Assembly (NCBI GenBank): GCA_026119855.1
Contig: JAOWBW010000359.1
Span: 310,001 to 374,000, forward strand
Direction: 5' to 3'
Source of the DNA: Campanula takesimana
Lineage: Eukaryota > Streptophyta > Magnoliopsida > Asterales > Campanulaceae
DNA length: 64,000 bases
Part shown: positions 45,611 to 58,223 of the stretch, one piece after another
How positions within the stretch are numbered: the first letter of the stretch is position 1
Layout: every line of letters begins with the position of its first letter
Translations under genes and position numbers: made by a program
The notes under the pieces: generated by a model
Seen by the model: the letters and a program-made list of their open reading frames with translations, nothing else
Database searches by the model: none
What the model was told of the DNA's origin: nothing

Positions 45611-47956
45611 TAAAAACGCAGGTCCCCTTTATTCTTTGGTCCTATAGTTAGCAACTTTTGACAACCCACTCCTGTCTGACCTTAGGATTTTTACGTCCCT
45701 TGGCATTATGAGTAAATCGCAAAAGGCATTCTGCATCCTTGTGACCTAAACCATCACACACAACACAATGATGTAAGCCACTTATAGATTGGGTTTTTAC
45801 AAACTCTTTACTTTTCTTTGGCTTAGCATTCTGAACTGGAGCAGTCGAACTTGCTTTGACAAACACCATTTTCTGAGGTTTGGGGGCGCTTTTCTTAAGA
45901 ATACGCATCTGGTGTTGAGGCGCATGGCTTTCATGCGCATGGCCCATTTACGCAGATTTGACATTCGAAGTTGAAGCGCAACCATAGTCAGAATATGAGT
46001 TGTCATGTGTAGGTTCAACTTTAGCCTTACCCTTGGCTTTCCCAGTTTGCTTCTTTGGGTAGACATAATGGAAATTTTGCCTCTGGACTTTCTCCTGTCA
46101 TTTACCCATTGAAGCAGAATGCTTTGCTTTAGGAATTTCAATAGTTTGCTGTGGTGTAAAATCCTTTTCTCTTTCAGAGCAGACGGCGCATTTAAAGTTG
46201 TCACTAGTTGAGAACCCCAAGCCTTCCTTATCTCCACTGGCTTTTTGGGATTCTAGAATTTGATCCATAGTGACACGAGATTTGATCCACTCATCAGTAA
46301 TCTTTGTGAGATCAGCTACTTGAGCAGCCAATTCTTCGTTTCTTACTTTAAATAGCACATTTTGATCTGTAAGAAAACGGTTCTTTTCAATAAGAGGAGT
46401 CATGCTCTTAATCTGCTCCTTAAGGAGGGTGATCTCATATTTTAAAAGAGTTTTCTCCGTCTTAAGCTGTGAAATTTCTCCAATTGATAAGTCTACTGCT
46501 TCTTTTATAGAATTGAATTTCTTGATTACCTTTTCAGCTTGCTGAAAAATAGACTCGCGCTCAGCAGCAAAGTCATTCTTTTCTATTACAATTTCAGCAG
46601 GAATTTCAAGAGATTCTTTGCGCGGAGGTGCAGCTACAAATTTCTTTGATAGGTCTGCTCTGGCAAATAAGTACTTGCCATTCTGTCTGCTTGGATTCAG
46701 ATGTCCCATTTCCACCAGTTCTGTGATGGTGGGACCTTTCTTCTGAATTGTACTTAGCGCAGCCTTTGTGTCCGTATCGGGATCATTGTCTGAATCGCTA
46801 TCAGCATCAGCATTGGCCACCAAGCAGAGCAGTCCATCCTCAGAGTCATCATCACTTTCTTCAGTGTCAGTCTCTATCCAAGTCTTCAGTTCCTTTTCTG
46901 AGCAGTCTTCTTCAGTAATCATTCTGCGCTGCTTTGATGATCTCTGCGCAGTATTTCTGTTCATGTACTCAAATTTTGGAGTAGGGCATTTTGAAGCAAA
47001 ATGACCGGGCTTTCTGCAGTTTTAGCAGACCAAGTCATCATCTTTCTTTGAGTCTCTGCCACGAGAGAATTTAGCTGGAGCTTTACTTGAGGATCCTGGC
47101 TTGGAGAATTTCCTGAACTTTTGAAATCGCTTTACGAACATGGCAAAATCATCATCATCTATTTCAAGTAGAGAGGAAGTAGAGACTTTGTCTGAGGTTT
47201 GAGCAGGCGCAGGTTCCTTTTACGCAACATAGGAAACAAGTTTTCCTTTCCCTTCAGTTTCTTCAATTCGATCAAGTTTAGCTCATACACTTTTAAGTTG
47301 GCGTATAAGCTGCGCAGTGGCCAAGTATCTAGAAATCCAGAATCTTCCAGATGACTTGCCTTGTGCACATATCTGGAACCTAGCGTATCTAAGAATTGAG
47401 AATTGACTTCTTTATTAGTGAATGTGGTTCCAAGAGATTTACAAGAGTTTACAACAGCACAGAAGCGATCATAGGTTTGTCTCAAGGTTTCACCATCCTT
47501 TCTCATGAAGCAGTTGAATTTTCGTTGCACCATAAATCTTTTGTTTTCCTTGCTTACTTTGTCTCCATTCACATATCCTTCAATAGCATCCTATAGTTCC
47601 TTTGCAGTTCCACCGCTCACAATTTTATTGTGCGTGGAGAGGTCTAGAGTGCTAAGAATGATGTTTCTAGCTCTTCCATCGTAACCAACCCATTTCTTTT
47701 CTTCATCGGTCTATTCCTGTTTGGCCTTCTTGATTGTAGGATTATCTTTGTTGGTAGCAGCATCTGGATTGGCCTTCATTGGAATGTAGGGTCTTTCAAG
47801 AACGATGTCGTGGAGGATCTCGTCGATAGAAGAAAAATGAGTGAGCATGCAGTGCTTCCAGATTTCGAAGTGATCTTCATTCAGCACTGGAACATGTAAA
47901 TAGTTAGACATTGCCCAAGATTTTGAAGGCATCTTGAATCGGTGTAAGTACCCCAA
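45611..47956 (-). pseudogene. Sirevirus gag, several stops, start cut by Tat C
   Basis: The first piece (47711-47956) has the gag N-terminus EDHFEIWKHCMLTHFSSID. The next (47159-47572) has the UBN2-type block ETLRQTYDRFCAVVNSC. A CCHC knuckle follows near 46990-47030, with a TAA (47022-47024) between its first two Cys. Then comes an acidic and coiled-coil region (46098-46964), and a second knuckle CVVCDGLGHKDAEC near 45730-45775. Stops lie near 47591 and 47712. The long gag with a coiled-coil tail is a Sirevirus trait. Confidence 0.87.
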
Positions 47957-49415
47957 TCTGAAACCGACCTATCTTAGAGGTAGCCTTAGCACCGTTTCAG
48001 GGATAAGCTAATAGGCCAGGACCTCCCTAGGATAAGCTATAAATTCCAGGACTACTCTGGTATAAAATTGGAAAAATCCAGAAGCTCGCCAGGCTGAGCC
48101 GTACGGATGCTTTGGGTACTAGAGGGGCCTAGCCGTACGGCTGGTTTGGGCACCCTCAGTCCCTATAAATAGAACCCCTTGCTGATCATTTCAGGGGGGG
48201 AGAAACATTAGAACTAAGGTTACTATGTCGAATTCACCTCAGAATAGTGTGAGTAAGAGTGAACAAAGAGTGAAAGAGAGAAAGGAAGATTGGCCTAAAC
48301 CAAGATAGGTAAAGCCACCTTCTCCCCCTCCCTTCTCTTCATCTAATAACTCTATTTATCTTTAATCTTGTCATTTATTGTTGATCTTTACATTCTTACA
48401 AGTCTTGTCCATTCAAGCAATATACATATATCTATTATTATTTATATTTCCTAGTCCAAGCCATGAGATGATCAAAGGTGCCCTCCATACTTTGTGTGGA
48501 AGAGGTTCAAACCTAGTTTGATCATGGCTTGTTGATTGTTCATTTACATTCTTGTCATGGATGATGCTCTTGTTGTTCATTTTGTTCATTTTAAGCTATG
48601 ATGATCATGTTGAGGATAAAGTCTCAATCTTTATCCTCATCACCTTGATCTAGCCCGAAATTCCCAAGTTTGGGTAATAAAGATCCAATCTTTATGGTTT
48701 GTTCTTGTCCCTAAAGGATTAATCTTGCCTAGAAGAGCCATTTTGATGGTAAAGTTTCAATCTTTACTCATCAAATGGTCACTATGGCTCAAAAGGGCAT
48801 ATTGGCCACCTTTTTCATTTTTCTCCCATGATTGCCTTTGATCATGCCCAAACTCTTGTTTTGGGAGGTTCTTTGATGATCAAATGGCATAGGAATTAGT
48901 TGTTAATGTTGTTTTGTGTTGGAATAACAAACTGGAATCAGAATATTTTGGTCCAGTTCAAGCAGAATGCTCTGTTTCTGCCTGGAACTGGACTGTTGCT
49001 TGAACAAACTGTAAAATCCCAGGAGTGGTCTCCCCATCCGTACGGCTACTTTGGCCGTATGGGGAGATTGACCATTTTTCCCTTCTGTCTTCTGTTTTCT
49101 TGTCAAACAAACCCTTTTTCAGTTGAAAAGATAAAAAAAAAGTTAAAACAAAGATTTTCCGTTAAAACACACACACACACATGCACTTTTGTTAACTAAC
49201 AAGGGAGACTCGGCTTTGTCCGAGGCAACTTGGGAGGACGTAAAAACTCTTCCCAAGTTGTAACCTGATCTCCGAACCTTTGAACTCAAACCTTTGTCAT
49301 TTTGTTGGGTTTAAAATTAACAAAATGTGGCGACTCCGTTAAATTGGTCCGGTTCCCGCGTTTGGTATTTCGCCCTTGAAACGTGCTCGTGTTTTTTTGG
49401 GGAGGGATCCTTACA
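47943..49415 (+). repeat. Tat C 5' LTR
   Basis: It starts TGTAAGTACCCC and ends GGATCCTTACA; its first 131 bases match 61397-61527 with few differences. It contains palindromes AGCCGTACGGCT (48131-48142) and CCGTACGG near 49037. An internal TGGCGACTCCG at 49328-49338 copies the first 11 bases of the primer-binding site. Confidence 0.93.
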
Positions 49416-49416
49416 G

Positions 49417-49434
49417 TGGCGACTCCGCTGGGGA
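49417..49434 (+). other. Tat C primer-binding site
   Basis: TGGCGACTCCGCTGGGGA starts one base after the LTR end. The initial TGG is the complement of a tRNA CCA end. I recall tRNA-Arg primers in Ogre-type elements, but I have not confirmed the tRNA. Confidence 0.8.
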
Positions 49435-51152
49435 TTAGAGTGCTTTCGGACTTCTTTCTAGAAGATTCGGGGACATTCTTGTGTGGGTCAAACTCCCGTT
49501 CCCGTTAGTTGACTTCTTGCATATTTGTGTGTGTTTGATGTTTCTGTTTGAACTGTTTTGAGTACATACGTTTTGGAAATACAATAAACTGGGGCTTGAT
49601 GACCAGAAGTTGGAGAAACTGAGAAAAATCTTCACCCTCTTGCTTTAGCCGTACGGCTACTTTGGGTAGGGGCCAGAATGTTGCCAATTAACAGTTTGGT
49701 GCAGGGCTGCAACATTCTGGGTGCCTCTCTGCTTCTACTTGTCCAGGTTCCAAATTTACAGTCTTACTTGTACACATTACCTTCATTCTTTTGGCCAAAA
49801 CTTGGTTTTGAAAGGTAATAAAATTTGGTTATGCATGATCTTTTGTCAATAAAATGGTTTCCAAAACCTCATCGTGCATAATCCTTTTTGTAAGGGTTTT
49901 TCTTGAGTCTTCTTGTTGTGCACAAATTGCTTTGTACAAAAGGGTTTCAATGTAAAATATTTCTTTTGCAAAAGTTTGATTCAAAATTCTTTGTTGTGCA
50001 CAACTTGGTACATGTACAAGTTTTGGTCTTTGTTTGCTTATATTCCTTGATTTGTTGTGTATAAATTGCTCAATCCATGCTTGTTCATATCTTGCTTATG
50101 CCATGCTCATGCTATCGAAAAACGAATTGAAAATCTCTCTTTTTACTCAAAAAGGAGCATAGAATGACTTCACACCACGCGCACTTGACCGTGCACGTTC
50201 CAAATACCCTTTAAACCCGGGGTGGATGCCACGATGCAGCTCGTTGGGCGCTCTTGTTCCCTTCGATGCGCGCATGGGTCCATCCCACCTTCCCTTCCGA
50301 ACCGAGTCAACCACACTTGTCCGTGACACACAAATCCGTGACTATGGTTGGTTTTTGGTCTAGTTCACGTTACCACATCCTTGATACGTGCTCAAAGCTA
50401 ATTGTGGCCAAATTAATGCCCGAGTTGTGACTCCTTGATGTAATGCAAGCGTGGCCTAACCAGCCTCCAACTCGTTTGTTAAGTGATGACCGCAATTAGC
50501 AAGGGCCATGTACTAAGGATAGGGTGACACCGTGTCGTCGAGCCCTAATGTACGAGTTATTTTGATCATCCTTAAGCCCATGGTCAAGGATCGAGACGCC
50601 TCATTCAAAGTGAGGTCATGTTAGAATGTCGGTGCAGCCTTTGGTGTAGCCTTCGGAGAAAAGTCTCGATCCCGACTGGGGCTTAACCATGATTAGGATG
50701 ACCCGCGTATTGGGAACCTTACGATGCACTAGACCCTAGGTTCATTTTTTTTTGATCGGTGGAAGCCGCGTGCCCTATAGGACCCTCGCCCGGGATAGTC
50801 CGTCCTTGGGAGCGTGCAATACAGGTGAAAAACGAGGGGCCTATAGGCGTAGTGATGGCCTCCACTGATCCAGGGTTATAGAATAGTTGCGAAAAAGAAG
50901 AGCGATCTTTTCCAACCAGTTAGGAATAAATCTGTTTTAAGTAAACGTGAACATAATTAATCAATAATAATAAACCTTCATGTTGCATGAGCCTAAAGCC
51001 TGTTTGCCCCAAACACCGACCCGAGTCCATACCTGAGTCTGAAATGAACGTCCTTCTCCGCAGCGCATAAAAAGTGGGTCAGAGTTCCGGGTCATCGCCT
51101 GATTAGTGCCGAGTCGGACAGTTCATCGACAGCTTCATTGAGGTTTTTCCAA
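49435..51152 (+). other. Tat C leader, no gene
   Basis: About 1.7 kb with no supported ORF; the extra ORF1 found upstream of gag in some Ogre elements is not visible. It holds another AGCCGTACGGCT palindrome at 49647-49658. The first part is AT-rich and the second part (50150-51150) is GC-richer. Confidence 0.7.
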
Positions 51153-52657
51153 ATGACTAGCCCGGCAGGAAGTAGTAGTGGGGGTGAGAATGCCACAGAT
51201 CTGAACGGTCTTAGTGGGGGTGGGACTGCAGAAAGGCGTCAGTATGTAAGGTTTGAGGATTTCGGAATGCCTATAAGTAAGGTGTTCGAAGGGTTAGTCA
51301 AGCAAGGCCTTGTAAAACCTTTGGTCAACTTCAGCCAAGGAATCCCGGGAAACCCCTTGACCAAAACAAAAGATGCGCCTTCCACAATTATCATGGCCAC
51401 GATACCGATGATTGCTCCGTGATAAAACGCATCATCCTCGACCTCATTGACAAAGGGAAACTTGAACACCCCCGTGGCCCGAGCGTGATTAATAACCCTT
51501 TCCCCAACAACCAAGGCATTAATATGATTGATTTCGAGGAGCCTACACCTATGAACCTTTTGGAATTCATTGTCCCAATGGCTCAGATTGGGGAAGAATG
51601 GAAGGAAGCTTTATGGGCATGCGTGCAAGAGGGAGATATGAGATGCCCATCCGACTTTATGATCGCCAATGTGATGAGTGCAAGGGTACCCCACCAAAAC
51701 GCCGATGAATTGGTCATTATAACACTCACCGAACATGATTTAACGTTTGAACAATGCATGGAGGAGATGTAAAAGTCCATTAAGAGTACGTTGGACAGCG
51801 AAAGCCAAGGCTCGAATGGGGATAGCCTTTCCCATGATGATTGCTTCCATATCATTGAGGCATGTAGTTCATCTACGGGCAAGTGGACAATTAAATGAAA
51901 CGGGTCCGAGGTCGCAAAGATCCCAGAAATGATTGACTATGAAGGGTATCTCACCCAAATGAAAGAAGCCATTCGTTCTCTACCTCACAAGGAGCTCCGG
52001 ATCCTATGTGAAAGTGATGATGATGAAGTATCCTCAAATATGGCTCCTTGTGTTTTCTCCCCGAAATTGGAAGAAGAGGAATTTCTAGCCCTGGATGATT
52101 TCTTAGCTTTGCCACCAATATCTCCGCCACCGCCGCTGTTTGACGGATCAGCGTTCCCAGATAATTATTGTTGCATGCTCACCCTCGAAAAGCTCCGTGA
52201 AACTGTGGGAGCCGGGAAGAGCCAGAACCACCACCCTATCTCCCTAGGAGAAATTTGTGGGTCAACATCCACCCCAAAACAAATGGTCAGGGTAAATGAG
52301 TTAAGGAGGGAGGCATGGCCGTACGGTACCCAAAACCCTCTGCCTATCGGAGATGAGATGATAAAATTCGATGACTCCTTGGAAGTGAGTGTATTAACTC
52401 GATCAGGGCAAGTGCACACGGAGAACCCTAAGAAACCTCCACCACCGGAACACCGAGCGCCTCCCCTTCTTGTTGATGAGGCGAAACCCCCAGGTTCCGG
52501 AGAAGAGGATCCCATCTTAGCCCAACTTAAGAGGACACAAGCTAACATATCTTTGTGGTCCCTCCTTACTTCCTCCTACCCTCATAAGCTCAAGTTGGAG
52601 GAATGCTTGGCCCACACTATGGTACCCACCACAGCTACCCCCGAGGAAGCCGTGTAA
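51153..52657 (+). pseudogene. Tat C gag C-terminus with zinc-finger-like block and linker
   Basis: A Met at 51153 opens a short frame containing GMPISKVFEGLVKQGLVKPL. A frame change near 51365 brings in the Tat block CAFHNYHGHDTDDC (51374-51415), then KRIILDLIDKGKLEHP. In that same frame, in-frame stops occur at 51770-51772 (TAA), 51896-51898 (TGA) and 52655-52657 (TAA). The last part (51929-52657) is a Pro-rich linker to protease. The capsid domain seen in element B is absent here. Confidence 0.8.
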
Positions 52658-53563
52658 ATGATCGGAAGTGTTCAGTACGGAAATATCATCACATTCACAG
52701 ATTTGGATTTGCCGAAGTTTGGGGCTAGCCATAACGAGGCCCTTTACATCACGGTACAATTGGATGATCGCCGCCTCCCTCGGGTTCTGGTCGATAACGG
52801 CTCCGCCATGAATGTCCTCCCCGCTAAGATGATGGATCTACTTGGCCTTGAGACCACCGACCTAAAGCCTTCCGTGATCACTGTCAAAGCTTATGATTCC
52901 ACGGCCCGCTCAGTCTTAGGGGTGGCCACTTTGAACCTTTGGTTTGGGAAACAAATGATGCCGAGCGACTTCCAAGTGCTTGACATCCCCATATCCTTCA
53001 CTGCCTTATTGGGACGCCCGTGGCTCCACAAAGTCAACGGGGTCACCTCCACTCTCCATCAATGTGTGAAATACGTGCAAGGGGGTAACTTGACAACTAT
53101 TTATGGGGACAGTGTGACCACAGAAGGAACCAACACCAATGGGATTCCCGTGTTAGAAATTAAGCATGAGGGAAGCGGCATGGTTTTGACCGGCTTCACA
53201 GAAGTACCACCCAAAACCCACATTTGTTGTGTAGATCTCACGCTCACCAAGGATAAGATTCCTCCTGCGAGGAGAATGATGCGTCTGATGCGCTACCTCC
53301 CAGGGCTCGGACTAGGAAGGAAGCTCCAAGGGACTCACAAGATTGTTGAGGTCAAAGAGCAAAACACGCTTCATGGCTTGGGATACAAAGCCACCCCCGG
53401 AGACCTCAGGATGGATAAGGAAATGGCTCGGAAGAAAAGCCAAGCCAGGGCTCAAGGGATTCCGTTTAAAACCCCTAACCTCCATCCTTATACCTTTGAT
53501 ATGAGCCGTTACTTTGTGAAGGGGGGAGTTCAAGTCGAACCCCAGAGCCAAGGGAGCCGATGA
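52658..53563 (+). pseudogene. Tat C aspartic protease with G-patch-like motif
   Basis: It is in frame with the gag remnant but after a stop. The protease active site is VLVDNGSAMNVLP near residues 46-58; D-N-G in place of D-T/S-G is usual in Tat elements as I recall. LLGRPWLH follows near residue 116. After the protease, a segment with LPGLGLGRKLQGTHKIVEV near residue 215 resembles a G-patch RNA-binding motif. The ORF of 301 codons is intact and ends TGA just before the pol frame. Confidence 0.82.
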
Positions 53564-53838
53564 TGACCAATTGGGATAAGTTGCAAGAGGATCTCAAAAG
53601 GTTCCGAGGGGTGGTGGCAAACCCCGTGAGGAGGGCATTTCTGGATACGCCCAAGATAAAAGATCCTACCGATACTACTATCAGCCACGAATACACCTTC
53701 AAGGGGGTGCTCGAAATGGTAAGAGAGTTTAAAACCTTGTCTGTGACGGGAGCTAGCAAGGAAAGGGGATCCGTCTGGGGACAATATGGCGGATAGAAGT
53801 TTGAGGAGGTAGTTCCTAAGGGCGCCGCCAAGGATGCT

Positions 53839-55923
53839 ATGGGCAATGAGTGGAACGGTGTGGTAATGCAAAGAATGTTCGGAGAAGACTTGGTTGTACC
53901 TGACCTAATTGACTTCGAAAAGGAAATGATTGCCGTGATTGAGGGTGGACCTCTTGCAACCTTTGACCCACACACTCTTGCAAAGACAACAGACATGCCT
54001 CTGAAAAATTGGGTAACCTTCTCTAGACCGGTGGCGAGCAAAGAAGAAATGACCGCGAAACTTGGACTGGTCCCTCGTCCCCTAGAGTCAAATGTCGTAG
54101 GATCCAATGTAGTTGAGTCTCCCCAATATCTTGTCTTTGAATTCGAGTCTGTCTCCTCCGAGGGCCTCACGCCTGAGGATCATGAACTTGTAGCCAACAT
54201 TGTATTCCCGTTTGCATTGAATGAAATGATAGACCTTTCCGAGTATCCCCTCATTGCCAACTTATTAGATGATAAATTAACTAATAATCTGAAAATGGTT
54301 AATAATGAATCACCTAATAATGCAGACGCACTAAACGATCCAAACATTAAAAAATCATCAAAGCAGGTTGTTGATCAAGAGGAAAACCGTGCCCAAGCTG
54401 CCGAAGAGGTTTTGACTAAGGTGAATTTGGGAACCGAAAATGAGCCGAAGGAGACACAGATTGGGGAATACTTCAAAGGGGCCGAAAGGGAAGCTTTGGT
54501 TGAGCTACTCAAAGAGTATGTAGATGTGTTTGCATGGTCTTATAAGGATATGCCAGGGTTGGATGCTTCGATCGTGGAACACAGGATCCCCGTGGACCCC
54601 GAGGTGAAGCCCGTTAAGCAAAAACTTCGGCGGATCAAACCAGAATGGTCCCTGCAGGTCAAAGAAGAGATTGAGAAGTTGCTTCGGGTTGGCTTTATAA
54701 GAGTGATAGAATACCCCTCATGGCTCTCCAACATAGTAACGGTCACAAAGGACAACGGAAAGGTTCGATGCTGCATCGACTTTAGGGATCTCAACAAAGT
54801 GAGTCCCAAAGATGACTTTCCCCTCCCAAACATCGACATGCTTGTGGATACAACCTCTAGCTTTGAGTGTAAGTCTTTTGTGGATGGCTTCTCCGGATAT
54901 AACCAGATTAAGATAGCAGAGGAGGACCAGGAAAAAACTGCCTTCACCACCCCATGGGGAACCTTTTGCTATACTGTGATGCCTTTCGGGTTGCGAAACG
55001 CTGGGGCTACCTACCAAAGAGCTACGACCGCACTCTTCCACGACATGATCCATAAGGAAATAGAAGTGTATGTCGATGACATGATCGTGCATTCTAAGGG
55101 CTCCGACGGGCAACATTTGATAGACTTGAGAAAGTTCTTTGACAGGCTTAGGAAGCACTCCATGAGACTTAATCCGGCCAAGTGCACTTTTGGGGTTTCT
55201 CGTGGAAAGGTTTTAGGATACATGGTCACCGAACGGGGCATCGAAATTGACCCTCAAAAGGTCAAGGCAATTGTGGAAATGAGGCCGCCTCGCACCCAAA
55301 CGGAGGTAAAAGCCTTCATTGGAAAGTTACAATACATCAGCCGCTTCATAAACCAGCTCACTCCCATTTTTGAGACCATCTTCAAACTGCTAAGAAAGAA
55401 TGCCGAGGTCAAATGGAACGGGGAGTGCCAAAAGGCCTTCGACAAGATTAAGGCCTACCTCATCCACCCGCCAATCCTATGCCCTCCGCACAAAGACAAG
55501 CCACTCTTGCTTTACCTAACAGTGACTGATGCGTCGATAGGAGCAATGTTGGCCCAAGAGAAGAAAGATTCAAAGGTGGAAAATGCCATCTACTTTGTGA
55601 GCCGTAAGCTACAAGGAAGCGAGCTCAACTACTCCCCAATTGAGAAGACTTGCGCAGGATTGGTATGGGTCATGAGAAAGTTAAAACATTACATCCAGGC
55701 TCATCCGATACAACTTATTTCCAAAATAGACCCCATCAAATGCTTATTGGAAAAGCCATCTTTGTCTATGAGGATTGCCAAATGGTCCTTCTTCTTAGCC
55801 GAGTACGATATCAGTTATGTGTCGAGAAAGGCAGTCAAAGGAAGGGTTTTGGCAGAACACTTGGCGGATTTACCTAGTAATGAAGAAATAGGTGGAAGTA
55901 TACGGCGATTCGGCCTTGATTAA
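53839..55923 (+). pseudogene. Tat C reverse transcriptase and first RNase H (694 codons)
   Basis: The acidic N-terminal linker is followed by RT starting near ALVELLKEYVDVFAWSYKDM. RT blocks are VRCCIDFRDLNKVSPKDDFP, FTTPWGTFCYTVMPFGL and YVDDM near residues 411-415. RNase H has VTDASIGAMLAQEKKD near 555 and YFVSRKLQGSELNYS. The stop at 55921-55923 is created by a 30-bp sequence (55893-55922) that is an exact repeat of 56145-56174. An upstream piece in the same frame (53560-53796) ends at a TAG. Confidence 0.92.
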
Positions 55924-57715
55924 GGAAGGAATCTTTACCCTCGATGGAGGAAATAGGTGGCAATTGTTCTTCGACGGAGCGGCCAATAAAAGAGGAAACG
56001 GTGTAGGATTGCTCTTGGTGAACCCAAAAGACGAGCACACCCCCATCGCCATCAAATTGAACTTTGATGTCACCAATAATGCCGCAGAATATGAGGCATG
56101 CACAGCCGGTTTGGAGGCAGACTTTGAAAGGAATGTTAAGGAGCTGGAAGTATACGGCGATTCGGCCTTGATTATCAACCAAGTCTCGAACAAATGGAAA
56201 ACACTGGATCCCTGTTTGCGAAAATATCATGCCTATATGGAAGAGCTCATAGCACAATTCCAAGAGGTCAGCTTCCATTACCTGCCGAGGGACCGGAACC
56301 GTTTCGCCGATGCCCTAGCAACTTTGGCTTCATTAGTGGAAATCCCCGAGGGAAAATTGATAAAACTATTTCGGTTCGGGAGAAAGGAAAGCCCAGCATA
56401 CTGCTTCAAAATCAGAGCAATCCAGGAAGAGGTAAAGGAGCCATGGTACAACCAGATTTACCAATTCCTCAAAGAAGGAGAAGCTTCCTTCATGAATGAA
56501 AAGGGAGAGTATTTGCACGGGATCAAAGCCAAAGGTATGATGGCACTCAAGCGGTTGGCATCCAATTACGTCATCATGGGGGACATCCTATACAAAAAAC
56601 GCCATCAGGACCTTCTCCTTAGATGCATAAGTGGGGAAAGGGCAAAAGAACTCATGCAAGAAGTTCATGGTGGAGTGTGTGGTCCTCATATGAACGCAAG
56701 GGCATTAATGCAAACCATTCTGCGGATGGGTTACTTCTGGATCTCAATGGAAATAGATTGCATGCAATTCGTAAGGAGGTGTGATAAATGTCAGCGTTTC
56801 TCCAACCTCAACCACCTACCGCCTCATCATCTCTACTGCATGACTACACCATGGCCCTTCTCAACATGGGGCATATATGTTATCGGGAAAATCTCCCCGT
56901 CTGGTAGCAATGGTCACGAGTTTGTTTTGGTAGCCGTGGATTACTTCACAAATTGGGTAGAGGCTAAGTCATACCGGGTCCTCACCTCCAAGAAGGTGGC
57001 GGGATTTATAAAAGAGAATATCATGTGCCGGTACGGGGTCCCGAACGAGGTCATTACCGACAACGGCTCACACTTCGAGGGTGAATGCGATCGATTATTG
57101 GGAGAATTCCGAGTTACTCGCCACAAGTCCTCCCCATATAGACCCCAGACCAATGGTGCGGTAGAAGCCGCCAACAAAACGCTTGAGAGGATCATTAGAA
57201 AGATGGCAACACGGGGAAGAGAGTGGCCCGAAAATCTACACCTAGCTTTGTGGGGCTACCGGACTTCGGTCAGAACAGCCACAGGAGAAACTCCTTTTGC
57301 TTTGACGTACGGAATGGAAGCCATGCTCCCCGCAGAATTGGAAGTACTGTCACTAAGAATTTTGTTGGAAAATAAGATCCACGAGGTCGATTGGCTTCGA
57401 AGCCGACATGATGAGCTAGCCTTGTTGGACGAACGTCGCCTGAGGGCCATGGAACACATCCGCGCCTACCAAGGGAGAATGGCGCGAGCCTTTGATAAGA
57501 AGGTAAAGTCCCGAGAGATTCGGGTAGGAGATTTAGTCCTTAAGGAAAAACCCCCGGGGAGGTCTAATCCCGATGGAAAATGGGAACCCGTGTGGATTGG
57601 TCCCTTTGTGGTACAAGAAGTCTTTTCAGGGGGCGCAATGAGGCTCGCAGACTTGGACGGCAACCCCTTTATGCACCCAGTCAATGGTGATAAGCTCCGT
57701 CGTTACTTTGTTTAA
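55924..57715 (+). pseudogene. Tat C second RNase H and integrase (open, catalytic Asp replaced)
   Basis: The second RNase H has WQLFFDGAANKRGNGVGLL, then AEYEACTAGLEADFERNV, EVYGDSALI and RDRNRFADALATLASL. The integrase has its zinc domain (EVHGGVCGPHMNAR, CDKCQRFSN) and core. The first catalytic position reads WGIYVIGK near 56868-56890: TAT (Tyr) in place of the Asp codon present in element A. The second Asp (ITDNGSHF) and the Glu (NGAVEAANK) are present. The C-terminal module GPFVVQEVFSGGAMRLADLDG ends at a TAA at 57713. The open frame is continuous from 55892. Confidence 0.92.
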
Positions 57716-58223
57716 AAAAAAAACGGGGGGGGGGGTGCTAAAAGAATATACCCACCTAGATTAAAAACCCATTTGGGCGGTCTAGAGAAAAAACAGGGTC
57801 GCATCCTAAAAATTTGTGGAGAAATGAACTACGATGACCTGAGCCCCTTAGATTTTCATTTGTAAAAGGGGAACGTACGCAGCCAATTTTTGGTCCGGTC
57901 TAAAAAATAAATAAAAATCAAATTTGGACTTGAGCAAGAGCTCCATGAGAATGCAAATTGGCTTCATAAGTAACCATTTTCATTACAGTTAAAACACTTC
58001 TTTGATGAGTTCAAGCACGGTCTACTCTCGACCCAACTAACATGCTTAAGACATAACTAAAATACCTAAGATAAACTAATGTGTCTGCAATGGCAATGGG
58101 TGGATACATGGAAATCACCGTTCTTCGTCCCTCCACTTCTTCTTCTGACTTCTTCGGGTCTTCTTTTTCTTCACCTCAAAGATGTCAATTCCCCCTTTTC
58201 CATGATCAGAGGCTCTTCCAACG
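57716..58223 (+). ncRNA. Tat C post-pol zone with stem-loop and GAACTACG module
   Basis: An A-run and G-run are followed by a stem-loop at 57756-57785 (CTAGATT/GGTCTAG with CCCATTTGGG inside). The module GAACTACGATGACCTGAG starts at 57826 and includes a hairpin CCCCTT/AAGGGG near 57844-57871. No gene is present. Confidence 0.55.

Larger units (their letters stand above)
20911..47942 (-). mobile_element. Sirevirus-type Ty1/copia element (minus strand), truncated on the right
   Basis: Reading the minus strand, the order is gag, protease, integrase, RT, RNase H, an env-position ORF and the 3' LTR. Domain order, the long gag and the extra downstream ORF fit the SIRE lineage. The env-position ORF is split by copia insertions (23784-40397). 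The gag start is cut at 47942 by the LTR of Tat C, so the leader, primer-binding site and 5' LTR are not in this window. Confidence 0.87.

Noticed and set aside
20911..47942. Integrated plant pararetrovirus or true retrovirus
   Set aside because: Domain order protease-integrase-RT-RNase H with LTRs is Ty1/copia. There is no movement protein or coat protein, and the env-position ORF lacks a clear membrane segment.
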